A program made the translations under genes and the position numbers. Positions 44,601-58,220 of a stretch of DNA of 64,000 nt are shown piece after piece (the stretch's first letter is position 1; every line of letters begins with the position of its first letter). The DNA is taken from positions 18,345,001 to 18,409,000 of the forward strand of contig NC_056761.1 in the NCBI RefSeq assembly GCF_018687715.1, read 5' to 3'. Source of the DNA: Carya illinoinensis (taxonomy: Eukaryota; Streptophyta; Magnoliopsida; Fagales; Juglandaceae). A model generated the notes under the pieces. It saw only the letters and a list, made by a program, of their open reading frames with translations. It made no database searches and was not told where the DNA came from.

Positions 44601-46891
44601 TGTTGCGCCTAAACTTTGACTCAAATTAATGAACTAAAAATTTAGTGCAGTTTTACCTGCAAGTACACAGGTGTTGTAGTATCTTACAGGATTGAATCCA
44701 CAGGGATTGATTTTTGTGATAAAGAAAATAAATTCAGACAATGAAACGAAGTTACGAAAAGAAACGTGCAATCAAATGAAGATTGATAAAATAACTGAAT
44801 CAAACTAAAATGATAAAATGAATTGATATGGAGAAAGACTAAGGTTTCGAGGATCCGTCTAATAATTTATAATATTGTTTCCGATCGATTTACTTCAATT
44901 AAACTAGAATAATGATTCCGTTTAATTGGAAGATATAGCATTTAAGATCAAGAAAAATAATTGCTTATGATTGAGCGTGAACGATTGATGATTAAAATAT
45001 TTACAAATCTATTTGAATACCACAGGGATTCCTCAGGCATTCACTGTATTCGAAAATCACAATATATCAAGACGAGTATATAGATAATCAGAATATCCAA
45101 TAATAAAATCTTTCAATCGATCAAGCTCGCAGAATAAATTTTACGTGAATCCGAAAACAATATTTAAATCATTAAACTTCACCTCTAACCTTAGTATGGA
45201 AATTTAGCCAATCATATTTATTATAAGTGCTATAGAAACCATATAAATATTATTCATTAGAAAACTAAAATGAAATACAAGAAATGCTAGGCAAAAATTT
45301 AGAAACAATAAAATTTAAAACTCAGTTGATGCGAATAGAATAAAATCCATGTCATTGTTGAAATGAAGCTAGCAAGGCTGGGGAGTTCTCTTCAACTCCC
45401 AACCGACTGACTCCTTTTAAAAACAGCACTCTGGAAAATTACAGCCGACACTCAACTCCAACAACAAGCAACCGACTCTCCAGCCAGCAGAATAACGTTT
45501 CTTTCACTCACACATCCCACTGACCAACCGACTCTTCAAACTCAAAGAAACTCTGACCGACTTAACTCAGTGACTGACTCAAATCCGATCCAGAAAATTC
45601 TGCTGGTTCACGTTAACTCCAACTCAAGCACCACCGACTCCAAGCAGAGCCCTCAGCTCCCTCTCCCTCCAATCAAATTAATCCAGTTGATGGAACCTAC
45701 TTTCTTTCTAATCCAACGTCTCACTCTCCCTCTCTCCAACCGAATTCACACAGCCCCCACCAATTATGATCTCTCAACTTTTAACTCCAGCAAATCACCT
45801 CTCACCTATTCAATTATGCACTGACCGACACAACTATCTCTTCTCTCCCGCTCTACTCATGACCAACACACCTCAACTCCTTTCTATGTCCCACGTAACC
45901 CTCTCACTCTGCACCTCTCCAACCGATTGCTTCTTCTTTTTTTTTTTTTTTTTTTTCAGCTAATCACCTCTCACCGATTGCTCTCTTTTTCTTTTTTTTT
46001 TTTCTGCTAATCACCTCTCACCGATTGCTCTCCTTTTTCTTTACGTCCAGCAGCATATATATATAGCTGCTTCTAGTCATCCAAACTCCCTCCTCCAATC
46101 ACAATTCCTTTTTCTTTCAATCACCACCGATTTTCCTCTTCACTTTCCTTCAATCACGGTACCTCTCTTTCTTTACACACCAACCAACTAATATTCAACT
46201 CATGCACCGATTTCTCTCTTCAATTCAATCAAGCACCTATTTTCTCTCATCACTCCTACACATCTCCCTTGTTGAAAAATTAAACACGGCACTTCTCTAC
46301 TCACCCACTCTCCTATCTCTTCTCTCCGTCCACTTTAGCTGCACCAACCTTCTTTCTTTTTTTATTTTTTTATTTTTTTATTTTATCAGCCCACATGCCT
46401 TCACGTTTCAGCTCCATTTTTAGACTTTAATGTTGCACCTCCAAAAATTCTCAAGCCTTTGTGAGTTTCGTTCAACCATGAAGATCACATGCATCTTGAA
46501 TAATCAAAGGAAGAAAATAACCACTGATTCTTCATTTTGTGTCTTCTTTTTTAGCTGCCAAGTACGTCCTTCCTTCCTCTCAATTAGTATGCATTTTTGA
46601 TCAAAAGTTCCAACCGGATCTCATTTGAATTTTATTTAAACTGAAACTAAGAAGAAAGAAATAACACTCAAAAATAAATTATCAAAAACAGACTATATAT
46701 GTGAGGAAATATTATCCCATTAAATCATAGTTATAAAATTAAGTATAAACATGATATCAATCAATTAAAAATCACAACTCGTATTTATGCTTATTAACTA
46801 TTTTTCCATCTAAAACCAATAATAGTGTCATGAAGAATTTAAAATAAATTAGTTTTAAATAACTAAAATATGCAATATTTCAGCTCAATCA
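44601..46891 (-). repeat. Athila-like 3' LTR
   Basis: It is long and C/T-rich in the middle on the plus strand, with poly-T tracts near 45938-45957. The small open frames at 45570-45963 and 46202-46423 recur in the other LTR at 54590-54974 and 55216-55446 and show no domain. Confidence 0.93.
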
Positions 46892-46904
46892 CACCCCCCA
46901 ACTA
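46892..46904 (-). other. Athila-like polypurine tract
   Basis: The minus strand reads TAGTTGGGGGGTG directly before the 3' LTR start TGATTGAGC. Confidence 0.85.
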
Positions 46905-47958
46905 GCTTTTTGCTAATCCTTGAGCAAAATAGTGAAAATTAATTGAGATGAACATTAGTTAAACCTCGAAATTCAAACAGAAACAATCAAACATAATTCT
47001 GAATTCTCTCAAAAAATTGATTTGTAACTGCTCAACACCAGGAGTTGTATCCACAAGGAAAGTCTCAACAATTGTTCACATAGAATTGGGGCAAATGTCT
47101 TAGAACTCAGATATGTGTGTGTGGCTAAACCTCTGTATGTTCCTCACTAATAAACATAATTTATCATAGGATTTTTCAACCTTAAGATTAATCATTATTG
47201 ATTCTAACTACCTCAAAGCCTAAGGGACTAGCAGTTTTCACGCCAACTCTGTTTAAAGATTGAACATTCAACCCCCAAAGTTTTGGGTAACTGTTTCTAG
47301 CCCTTTATTCAGGAAAAATTACATGATTTTTTTTATTTTTTATTTTTTTTATAAGGCTCGGTAGTCCTGCAGTTTACTTCTCTTGTTTTAAATCAATGAA
47401 CATTAATGAGGAATACTCCAAGTGTAAGCATGTGCAAAATGTTCTTTCAAAACTTGCCCTTCATTCTATACAAATCAAACTAATTCTCAACAAAATATGA
47501 TGCATCATAAGTCATGTTCTATGCTTAAGGTTGAAAATAAATCTTTACAAAATAATTCTACTCAACTACTCTACCAAGATACTCAAATTTCACAAAAAAG
47601 CCAGAAGTGTGTGTTAATCATTTATGTTTCAATGCACCTCACAAATTTTTTTATTTTTTTTTTTTTAGGTACTAATACATTTTCAACAGAAAAACCTCCC
47701 CCCAACTAAATGTGACATTATCCTCAATGTTTAGCAATTGAATATTCGATGATGTATGCTATACAGGTATGAATTGGAGCAAGATAAACACTGTAGAACA
47801 TATATTGAGACGAAAATGATTAAACAGAGAGGAAAGAATTCACCTGAGATATTCGAGCGCACATAAGGAGTAGATTTCTGTCAAAGTTAAAAAAACACAA
47901 AAAGCAAAAGAAAGAAACAAAACAAACAAATACGGTATATATAATGAGGAATCAGAAA
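46905..47958 (-). other. Non-coding stretch between integrase and the 3' LTR
   Basis: About 1.05 kb with no env-like or other long frame on the element strand. Many Athila elements carry an extra frame here; this copy either lost it or never had it. Confidence 0.6.
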
Positions 47959-50900
47959 TTAATTCTGATAAGTAGGATACTCCAGAGTAGTGGACTCAAC
48001 CTCTGGAGTAAAATCATCCAAAAATAGTTTCAACCTTTGTCCATTAACTTTAAAAACATTACCATTCTCTGGATTTTCTATCTCAATGGCCCCAAAAGGA
48101 TAAACAGTTTTTACAACAAAGGGGCCGATCCATCGGGATCGAAGCTTGCCAGGAAATAAATGGAGCCTTGAATTATACAACAAAACTTTTTGGGAAGGCT
48201 CAAAAGATTTTTGAAAAAGATTTTTGTCATGAAAATTTTTCATTCTCTCCTTGGCAATGCGAGAGTTTTCGTAAGCTTCATTCCTGATTTCTTCCAACTC
48301 ATTAAGCTGAAACTTACGAAGAGAGCAAGCTTTATCCACATCAAAATTAAATCACCTGATTGCCCAATAAGCTTTGTGTTCCAATTCCACAGGTAAGTGG
48401 CATGCCTTTCTAAAAATGAGTCGATATGGGAACATACCAATCGGGATTTTAAAAGCAGTACGGTATGCCCAAAGTGCGTCGGTTAGTCGTAAAGACCAAT
48501 CTTTGCGGCTTGGGTTAACCGTCTTTTCTAAACTTTTTTGATCTCCCAATTAGATACCTCAACTTGGCCACTTGTTTGTGGATAATAAGGGTTAGCAACC
48601 TTATGAGTAATACCATATTTTCGCATTAAAGCCTCGAAAGGCTTATTACAAAAATGTTTACCCCCATCACTGATAATGGCTCGAGGTGTTCCAAAACTTG
48701 ATAAAATATTTTCTTTCAAAAATTTCAGTACCACTTTGTGATCATTTTTTTGCATGGAACAGCTTCAATCCATTTGGACACATAATCCACAGCTACCAAA
48801 ATGTAGAGATTGCCAAAAGAAACTGGGAAGGGTCCCATGAAGTCGATGCCCCAACAATCAAATATTTCAACAACCAAAATTGGATTTAATGGCATCATAC
48901 TCCGGCGGGTAATACCTCCCAACTTTTGACAACGCTTACAAGAAAATTCATGGGTGTCCTTGAAAATGGTAGGCCAATAGAAACCACATTGCAAAATTTT
49001 AAAAGCAGTTTTCTTTCCAGAAAAATGGCCACCACATGCCCCAGAGTGACAAAAAGATATCACACTTTGAAATTCGTTATTGGGAACACATCGTCTAATT
49101 ATCTAATCTAGGCAATACTTGAACAGATATGGATCATCCCAAAAGAATTTTCTTACCTCCATAAAAAATTTCCTCTTATCTTGTTGAGTCTAAATTTGAG
49201 GAATTTCACCTGTAGCAAGAAAATTAGCAATGTCAGCGTACCATGGCACTTGAGATATACTAAAAAGTTGCTCATCTGGAAATGTGTCTTTAATAGGAAC
49301 TGTCTCTATGGAATCTGAAAGAACAAGTCTAGACAGATGATCAGCAACAACATTCTCAACTCCTTTTTTATCTTTGATTATTAGATCAAATTCTTGCAGC
49401 AAAAGGATCCATCTAAGCAACCTGGGCTTTGCATCTTTTTTCGCTAAAAGGTACTTTAACGCAGCATGATCAGTAAAGATGACAATTTGAGATCCGATCA
49501 AATAAGAGCGAAATTTGTTAAGTGCAAAAATTACTGCAAGTAGCTCTTTTTCAGTTGTTGAATAATTCATTTGAGCACTGTTTAAAGTTCTACTTGCATA
49601 ATAAATAACACAAGGCTTTTTGATCTTACGTTGACCCAACACAGCTCCAACAGCATAATCACTAGCATCACACATAATCTCAAATGGTAAATTCCAATCA
49701 GGTGATCGCATAATTGGGGCTGAGATCAACATACCTTTTAGCTTTGTAAAAGCTAACTCACAATCATCAGTCCACACAAAAGAATTTTCCTTTGACAATA
49801 AATTGCACAAAGGTTTAGAAATTTTGCTGAAGCCTTTGATGAACCTCCTGTAAAAACCTGCATGACCTAGAAAAGATCTGATATCCCTGATGTTCTTTGG
49901 GATGGGCAATTTAGAAATTAATTCAATTTTGGCCTTGTCCACTTCAAAACCTTGAGAAGAAACAATGTGACCAAGAACAATCCCTTGAGTGACCATAAAA
50001 TTGACACTTCTCCCAGTTTAAAATCAAATTCTTTTCTTTGCATCTAATCAACACTCTTTCCAAATGAGTCAAACATTCATCAAATGAATCACCAAAAATA
50101 GAAAAATCATCCATGAATATTTCAACGAAACGCTCTACCATGTCACTGAATATACTCATCATGCATCGTTGAAATGTAGCAGGAGCATTACAGAGTCCGA
50201 ATGGCATCCTTCGGTATGCAAAGGTACCAAATGGACATGTAAAAGTGGTCTTTTCTTAATCTTCAGGAGCAATCTCAATTTGGTTATATCCAGAATAATC
50301 ATCTAGGAAGCAATAGAATTTATGGCCCGCTACACGTTCAATGATTTGATCCATGAATGGTAGGGGAAAATGATCCTTTCTGGTGACAGAATTCAGTTTT
50401 CTGTAGTCAATGCACACATGCCAACCAGTAGTAACTCTAGTTGGGATCAATTCATTATCAGCATTCTTAACTACAGTCACACCAGATTTCTTGGGTACCA
50501 CTTGCGTGGGACTAACCCATTTGCTGTCCGAAATAGGGTAAATGATCCCTACATCCAGAAGTTTTAACACCTCTGCTCTGACAACCTCTTTAATGTTGGG
50601 GTTCAATCTACGCTGCATTTCTCTAGGGGGTTTAGAATTGTCCTCTAGATAAATCCTGTGGGTACAAATCAAAGGACTGACACCTTTGATATCAGCTATG
50701 GTCCATCCTATTGCTTCTTTGTGTTCAATGAGAACACCAATCAATTTGCACTCCTGAATTTCATCTAATTTTGATGAAATGACCACTGGTAATGGCTCTG
50801 CTTGGCCTAAAAATGCATATTTGAGATCAGCAGGTAGAGGTTTCAAGTCGAGTTTTGGTATTTGCACACTTGAAGGGAGAGACACGACATCATGAGGCGG

Positions 50901-52058
50901 TAATTCCTCAAAACGTGTTCTCCATTTATCAGTGTCCATTATATGAGTAGATTCTAGCAAAAAATTCATAGATGCAAGTACAGAATCATCATCAAAATTT
51001 TCACCATGAACCAAACAAGCCTCAAGTGGGTCAGAAAAACTTGACAAATCAAATTTATTTTGAACAAGAGTTTGGATCAGATTTACTTCATGCACATCAT
51101 CATCATCACCAGGTTGTTTACAAATATTAAAAATATTCAACTCCAAAGTCATGTTGCCAAAAGATATTATCATCACACCACTCCTACAATTTATTAAAGC
51201 ATTTGAGGTCGCAAGGAATGGCCTACCCAAAATTATAGGAATTTGAGTGCAAACATCAAACACAGGTTCTGTGTCCAAAACAATGAAATCCACTGGGAAA
51301 TAAAATTTGCCTACTTGAACTAGCACATCCTCAACTATCCCTCTCGGTATTTTAATTGAACGGTCAGCAAGTTGGAGTGTTACCTTGGTGGGTTTAAGTT
51401 CACCAAGACCCAACTGCTCATATACCGAGTAGGGTAGGAGGTTAACACTACCTCCAAGGTCAAGTAAAGCTTTTTCAATTTTACAATTTCCAATCACGCA
51501 GGAAATTGTTGGACAACCCGGGTCTTTGTACTTAGGAAGAGAATTGTTCTGGAGGATGGTGCTTACCTGCTCAGTGAGAAAAGCCTTCTTCTGCACCTTC
51601 ATCGTACGCTTCACTGTGCATAAATCTTTCAAAAACTTAGCATACGATGGAATTTGTTTGATTGCATCCAACAAAGGAATGTTGATTTTTACCTGTTTGA
51701 AAATTTCAAGAATATCAGCATTTTGAACCAACTTGTGAGAATGTTGCAATCTTTGGGGAAATGGAGCAGGTATTGGGGCTTTCACAGGCATATCTAATTC
51801 AACCTTCTCAAGTTCACCATCACTCTTGGAATTTAAAGAGTTGTTGGTCTTATCAACTTTCGTTGTTGAAATACTCTTATCAATTATTTTTCCACTGCGT
51901 AAAGTGGTGATGGACTTGGCATGTTCAAATTTTGAATCAGAGGGATTTGAATTTTTTACCTCAAATTTACCTTTGGGATTCGGCTGAGGTTGTGCAGGAA
52001 ACTTACCCTTCTCTTGAGCATGCAATGCAGAGGTCAAGTCGCTAATAGAACTTCTCAT
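47959..52058 (-). pseudogene. Athila-like protease-RT-RNase H-integrase, broken
   Basis: The 600-codon piece 52058-50256 contains the protease ('KALLDLGGSVNLLPYSVY', with the usual Ala after the catalytic triad changed to Gly, and 'IPIILGRPFLATSNALI') and the start of RT ('CIDYRKLNSVTRKDHFPLP'). RT continues at 50207 with 'MPFGLCNAPATFQRCM' and 'IFMDDFSIFGDSF' after a TAA. An extra base near 50000 shifts the frame into 49996-49190, with RNase H '[19 protein letters not shown]'. Integrase follows in pieces: '[18 protein letters not shown]' and '[20 protein letters not shown]' near 48725-49063, '[19 protein letters not shown]' near 48540, and the C-terminal part 48339-47959. Lesions prevent expression. 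Confidence 0.9.
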
Positions 52059-52097
52059 CTTAGTAATGGCCTGTATTGTCTGAGTGTTGATATTTGC

Positions 52098-53363
52098 TTA
52101 TCCCTGCATAAAAGCCTGTAATGTTTCCTCAAGGGTTTTCTTATGTGGAGGCACATAAGGACTAGAAGAAGATGACCCTTGAGGATTTTGATTTTGATTG
52201 GACTCATTCCTCCAACTAAAATTGGGGTGATTTCTCCATCTAGGATTATATGTTTCCGAATAAGGAGAAGAAAATGGTCTCCTATAGGAATTCATGACAT
52301 TTGGTTGTTCGTGCAACACCTCTTTAAAAGCAGGGATTGTTGGACAATCCTGAGTTAGGTGTCCACTAATCTCACAAATGCCACAATTTTCTTCTTCTTT
52401 TTCACTGGCCTTAACCGGATTTACCTTCCTAACCTCCATGACTTCGACTTTTCTTGTCAGACTTGCTATCCTAGCATTCACATCATCATTTCCTTTAAGA
52501 ACATACATACCTTCTTGAGACATGGCACCGGGTTTGGGCTTATTTGATTGATCAGAACGATCTGTGTTATCCCAAGATTGGGCATTTTCAGCTAACTGGT
52601 CAAAATAGTCCCAAGCGTCATCAGGATCTTTATTTAGAAAATCACCGTTACACATCATTTCTACAAACTGACGCATTTGAGATGTTAAACCTTCATAGAA
52701 GAAACTAATGGTGCGCCAAGTCTCGTAGCCATGATGTGGGCAAGTTAGCAACAATTCTTTAAAATGTTCTCAACACTGAAAAAATGTTTCATTTTCCTTT
52801 TGAGAAAAATTCATAATATTTCTGCGAAGAGTGTTGGTCCTATGAGTAGGAAAAAACCTTTTTAGAAATTCCCTTTGCATTTCTTGCCATGTGCCAATAG
52901 ATCTTGGTCTCAAGGAGTTCAACCAATTTTTAGCTTTTTCTTTCAAAGAGAATGGAAATAACTTTAATCTAACAACATCATCATTGATAGTTTGGTTTTG
53001 TAAAGTTGCACAAACTTCTTCAAATTCTTTTAGATGCAAATAAGGACTTTCTGAATCTAAGCCATGAAACTTGGGAAGTAATTGGATTACTCCCGGTTTT
53101 AAATCAAAATTTCCCATATTCGTAGGAAAAATCATGCAAGATGGAGTACTTGTCCTTGTAGGCTGCAAATATTCGCGCAAAGTTCTCATTGGCGGATTAT
53201 TTTGTGCCTCTTCATTTTCTTGTTCGTCATGAACACTACGATTGTCAGCCATGGTATTAGAATCAGAATTTTTAGAATCACCTGACAAAGTATCAACCAA
53301 TTCTTTTAAAACAATTTCCTCTCTTCTCAATCTACCCGTTTGATCACGTTGCCACGAGATCAT
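52098..53363 (-). pseudogene. Athila-like gag with one internal stop
   Basis: The frame opens at 53363 and contains 'MRTLREYLQPTRTSTPSCM', a motif of Athila-group Gag, then the Retrotrans_gag core 'AKNWLNSLRPRSIGTWQEMQ'. TGA at 52770-52772 interrupts it; the same frame resumes with 'LLTCPHHGYETWRTISFFY' and a zinc-knuckle-like 'CGICEISGHLTQDC' near 52340-52380. A TAA just before 52098 separates it from the protease part, which lies in the same frame. Confidence 0.88.
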
Positions 53364-53594
53364 TCATCATAGAGGATCGAATACATTCAAAAAGTAAAAA
53401 CAAAATGCAAAACAAGCAAGAAAGTAAAAGAAAAAATTTTGGAACAAGATTACCAAATGGTATGAACATGGAAGCAATGTTACATGCTCTGTTTTCCGTA
53501 AAAAATCATACCTGCAAAAAGAAAATGAAAAACAATTAGCAAAAGATTACTAAATTTTTTTTTTCTTTTCTAAAAAAAAATTATCACACATTGC

Positions 53595-53614
53595 AATCCT
53601 CGGCAACGGTGCCA
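53595..53614 (-). other. Athila-like primer binding site (Asp tRNA)
   Basis: The minus strand reads TGGCACCGTTGCCGAGGATT six bases inside the 5' LTR. It matches the Asp-tRNA 3' end complement used by Athila/Tat elements apart from about two bases. Confidence 0.85.
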
Positions 53615-53620
53615 AAAACT

Positions 53621-55907
53621 TGTTGCGCCTAAACTTTGACTCAAATTAATGAACTAAAAATTTAGTGCATTTTAACCTGCAAGTATATAGGTGTTGTAGT
53701 ATCTTACAGGATCGAATCCACAGGGATTGATTTTTGTGATAAAGAAAATAAATTTAGACAATGAAACGAAGTTACGAAAAGAAACGTGCAATCAAATGAA
53801 GATTGATAAAATAACTGAATCAAACTAAAATGATAAAATGAATTGATATGGAGAAAGACTAAGGTTTCGAGGATCCGTCTAATAATTTATGATATTGTTT
53901 CCGATCGATTTACTTCAATTAAACTAGAATAATGATTCCGTTTAATTGGAAGATTTAGCATTTAAGATCAAGAAAAATAATTGCTTATGATTGAGCGTGA
54001 ACAATTGATGATTAAAACATTTAAAAATCTATTTGAATACCACGGGGATTCCTCAAGCATTCACTGTATTCAGAAATTACAATGAATCAAGACGAGTATA
54101 TAGATAATCAAAATATCTAATAATAAAATCTTTCAATCAATCAAGCTCGCAGAATAAATTTTACGTGAATCCAAAAACAATATTTAAATCATTAAACTTC
54201 ACCTCTAACCTTAGTATGGAAATTTAGCCAATCATATTTATTATAAGTGCTATAGAAACCATATAAATATTATTCATTAGAAAACTAAAATGAAATACAA
54301 GAAATACTAGGCAATAATTTAGAAACAATAAAATTTAAAACTCAGTTGATGCGAATAGAATAAAATCCATGTCATTGTTGAAATGAAGCTAGCAAGGCTG
54401 GGGAGTTCTCTTCAACTCCCAACTGATTGACTCCTTTTAAAAACAGCACTGTGGAAAATTACAGCCGACACTCAACTCCAACAACAAGCAACCGACTCTC
54501 CAGCCAGCAGAATAACATTTCTTTCACTCACACATCCCACTGACCAACCGACTCTTCAAACTCAAAGAAACTTTGACCGACTTAACTCAGTGACCGACTC
54601 CAATCCGATCCAGAAAATTCTGCTGGTTCACGTTAACTCCAACTCAAGCACCACCGACTCCAAGCACAACCCTCAGCTCCCTCTCCCTCCAATCAAATTA
54701 ATCCAGCTGATGGAACCTACTTTCTTTCTAATCCAACGTCTCACTCTCCCTCTCTCCAACCGAATTCACACAGCCCCCACCAATTATGATCTCTCAACTT
54801 TTAACTCCAGCAAATCACCTCTCACCTATTCAATTATGCACTGACCGACACAACTATCTCTTCTCTCCCTCTCTACTCATGACCAACACACCTCAACTCC
54901 TCTCTATGTCCCACGTAACCCTCTCACTCTACAGCTCTCCAACCGATTGCTTCTTTTTTTTTTTTTTCAGCTAATCACCTCTCACCGATTGCTCTCTGTT
55001 TTTTTTTTTTTTTTTCAGCTAATCACCTCTCACCGATTGCTCTCCTTTTTCTTTACGTCCAGCAACATACATATATATAGCTACTTCTAGTCGTCCAAAC
55101 TCCATCCTCCAATCACAATTCCTTTTTCTTTCAATCACCACCGATTTTCCTCTTCACTTTCCTTCAATCACGATACCTCTCTTTCTTTACACACCAACCA
55201 ACTAATATTCAACTCATGCACCGATTTCTCTCTTCAATTCAATCAAGCACCTATTTTCTCTCATCACTCCTACACGTCTCCCTTGTTGAAAAATTAAACA
55301 CGGCACTTCTCTACTCACCCACTCTCCTATCTCTTCTCTCCGTCCACTTTAGCTGTACCAACCTTCTTTCTTTTTTTTTTTTTTTTTTTTTTTTATTTTT
55401 ATCAGCCCACATGCCTTCACGTTTTAGCTCCATTTTTAGACTTTAATGTTGCACCTCCAAAAATTCTCAAGCCTCCGTGAGTTTCGTTCAACCATGAAGA
55501 TCACATGTATCTTGAATAATCAAAGGAAGAAAATAACCACTGATTCTTCATTTTGTGTCTTCTTTTTCAGCTGCCAAGTACGTCCTTCCTTCCTCTCAAT
55601 TAGTATGCATTTTTGATCAAAAGTTCCAACCGGATCTCATTTGAATTTTATTTAAACTGAAATTAAGAAGAAAGAAATAACACTCAAAAATAAATTATCA
55701 AAAACAGATTATATATGTGAGGAAATATTGTCCCATTAAATCATAGTTATAAAATTAAGCATAAATATGATATCAATCAATTAAAAATCACAACTCGTAT
55801 TTATGCTTATTAACTATTTTTCCTTCTAAAACCAATAATAGTGTCATGAAAAATTTAAAATACATTGGTTTTAAATAGCTAAAATATGCAATATTTCAGC
55901 TCAATCA
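53621..55907 (-). repeat. Athila-like 5' LTR
   Basis: Near-copy of 44601-46891. Differences are mostly transitions and poly-T length changes. Confidence 0.93.
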
Positions 55908-57788
55908 CTTAATAATAAAGAAAAATCTCTTAAGAGTTGCTAACACCATTTTAAACATCAAACTTATAAAAGACAATCCATTAAAAAAATATTCTTACAG
56001 TTTTTGAATTATAAAAACTCAACCCAAACCGATTTAAAACACTGTTCATTTAATAAAAAGGCTAATAGGTAGAACGCATGAAATCCATAAAACACCGTTC
56101 AAAAAAATATTCGGTTAAACCTTTCAAAATAAAAGGGTGTCAAAATAGTTATCCTAAAAGCATTGATATATAAATGTTTTCTGAAATGACTAAAAGGGGA
56201 TAAAAAGTGGAAAGATGATGGATAAAATTGTAATGTCATTTGAAGAATAATACCCTAGTAGTACACGAGAAAGATTTTTAAAAAATCAAAAATTTCTTCT
56301 TCTAGTCAACAAGCTCTTGAGAAGGAAAACAAAACATTGTAGGGGAAGATTACCAACAGACGCCAACGGGATGAAGGCTGGAAGAAACACAATGCAGGGC
56401 TTCGCAGAAAAGATCACAAGCGGTGGCATAAGCTTACAAGGAAGAAGAACTTGCATCAATTTACCCAAACAAAGGACATCGTGCAGGGGAGAGGAGCACT
56501 GTGCAATTGAGCTGGGTTGAGAGTGGCGTGCGACAGCCTTGACCAGGGTGGCTGAAAACATAGAGATTTGATGCGAGACAGAGTGGGAGTGAACGGAGAG
56601 AGATACAGTGAGAGAAAGAGAGATGGAGAGTGTGAGGGAGAGAGGTTCGGTCAGTTGCTCACCAAGGAGAAGGATGCACGCAGCAGTGGTCGAGATGGAG
56701 GTTGAAGGTGACATCGCTTGGCTGGGTTGCGGTGAGCGAGTGGCAAACAGAAAAAGAAAGTTGTTCTATGTTTGGCAAGTAAAACAAAGGGTCCTCTGCG
56801 AGGTTGAGAGGTCTGGCCAGAGGTTTAAACTGTTGCAAGATGGAGACAGGGTGGTTGCCTTCCGTGAAGCTAGGCAGCATCAGAGCCCTGGTGGGTCCTT
56901 GGTGGTGAAGGGAGGAGACTCGAGCTATTGGACATCACGTGGGGTAGTTGCTATTTGTTACCGTGGCTATAGGTTCTTCATAGATGTGGAGGGTAGTAGT
57001 TAAATCGGTGGTTCTCGATGAGTTGGGGTGGCTAGAGGCTTCATGTGGGCTGAGCAGCATGTGGTAGTGTTTCACTTAAAGATGCGACTTGAAGTTTCTT
57101 CACCCAGGAGAGGTAATAATTTGCATATATATAGGAATTTCAAAACAAAAACCCTAGAGAGGATGCATGAAGAAAAAGATCGTGATAGTTGGTTCACACG
57201 GGAATAGGTTTGGGCTTATGGGTGATCAGGTAGGGCCATTCAAAAATTTGTGCCTAGGTTTTGGATAGTGTAGGAAATCAATAAAAGGGCATTTCGCTGA
57301 ATATTGGACCTCGACTCAAACTAAGAAAACAAAAAATCCAACTTGTTCAAAAATGATCTTGGCCCATAAAAAGATTTTTAACCAAAATGTCCAAGTCGAA
57401 GGAAATCATAATTTACCGAAAGAAATATTTTAGGTTTGTAGTCTACTTAAAAAGAATATATATTTGAAAACTCAAAAAGGTTTCTCACACATATAAATCC
57501 AAAAATCCTTTAAAAGAACTTGGCACTGGACTCAAGTATTACAGATATGATTAGCTAAAGTAGTTATTTTATATTAAAAAAATGATGCAACTAATCACAT
57601 TAATAGAATATGCAAGAGCGCACAAAAATGACTACACATAAAATTTTTGTATATATATATATACACAATGAATGTACGTATAGTTATTGAAAAAGAAAAC
57701 AAAAGAATATGATTAAAAAAAAAAAAGGAGATCCATTCATGAGGTTTCCTAGCATGCAGCTCGCTTGAAGATTGAAAGACATACAGAT

Positions 57789-58206
57789 GTAAGAGTTTTT
57801 ATTTAAATGCTGTGTCCCACACACCCATTTTAATAGAGTTTGAAATAACTCAAACTTATCAGATAAAATATGAGTGATAACGAGATAAGAAAACTTCTAA
57901 GCGATAAGATTAAAACTCTATATCTCTAATTATAGTCAGACACAAATTCTGATATTTCTTGATGGTCAGAAATCTATAAATAGCACTGAGAGGTTAAAGG
58001 GTTCTCACCTACAACATTAGAGTGCCTTTTGCCATCGCGAGACACTTGTGAGGCAAGATTGTTAGGGTGATCCTTCCCTCATAGCCAGATCTAATTCTTC
58101 ATCGAATTGATGGAGAAAGGTACGCATTTATTCATCACTGTTTATTATTATAGATAATATAAAATCAAAGATCCATGTATTAATGCTCATGTTAAAATAT
58201 TTAACA
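57789..58206 (+). repeat. Copia-3 5' LTR
   Basis: It has 'CTATAAATAGCACTGAG' near 57974, a likely TATA box. The other LTR reads CTACAAATAGCATTGAG at the same place, so that copy has lost the TATA. Confidence 0.9.
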
Positions 58207-58208
58207 TG

Positions 58209-58220
58209 TGGTATCAGAGC
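58209..58220 (+). other. Copia-3 primer binding site (initiator Met tRNA)
   Basis: TGGTATCAGAGC, two bases after the 5' LTR end. Confidence 0.92.

Larger units (their letters stand above)
44601..55907 (-). mobile_element. Athila-like Ty3/gypsy element, 11.3 kb
   Basis: LTRs of 2291 bp (44601-46891, 3') and 2287 bp (53621-55907, 5') share ends TGATTGAGCTGAAATATTGC...AGGCGCAACA in element orientation. They differ at an estimated few percent of sites by eye. The 5-bp duplication cttaa (44596-44600, 55908-55912) is exact and lies inside solo LTR B. The Asp-tRNA primer site and the Gag/Pol motifs place it in the Athila/Tat group. Gag-Pol runs on the minus strand with several stops and about three frameshifts. 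No env-like frame is seen between integrase and the purine tract. Confidence 0.94.
43221..57543. mobile_element. Solo LTR B, split by the Athila-like element
   Basis: It starts TTTAATGCCCC (a decayed TGTAATGCCCC) and ends AGTATTACA, with exact duplications gatat at 43216-43220 and 57544-57548. Without the nested element it is about 3.0 kb. The start and the 43437-43540 block resemble solo LTR A. The right part (55913-57543) contains open frames (56286-57003, both strands) with no domain; as in solo LTR A they lie inside LTR sequence and are not supported as genes. Confidence 0.85.
43167..57645. mobile_element. MITE-B: foldback element split by solo LTR B
   Basis: The left arm 43167-43220 (GAGTTATACTATATACAATC..., 'GCATACTCTTTGCGCACTC') pairs imperfectly with the right arm about 57549-57645 ('ATAGAATATGCAAGAGCGC...GACTACACATAAAATTT'). 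With the solo LTR removed they form one inverted-repeat element of about 150 bp. End positions are approximate. Confidence 0.55.

Noticed and set aside
45570..46423. Open frames of 65-84 residues, repeated at 54590-55446
   Set aside because: They recur because they are inside the two LTRs of the Athila-like element; composition is C/T-rich and no domain is seen.
56286..57003. Possible gene in solo LTR B (131-142 residue frames on both strands)
   Set aside because: The region lies inside a bounded LTR, the frames overlap antisense and neither shows a domain or codon pattern.
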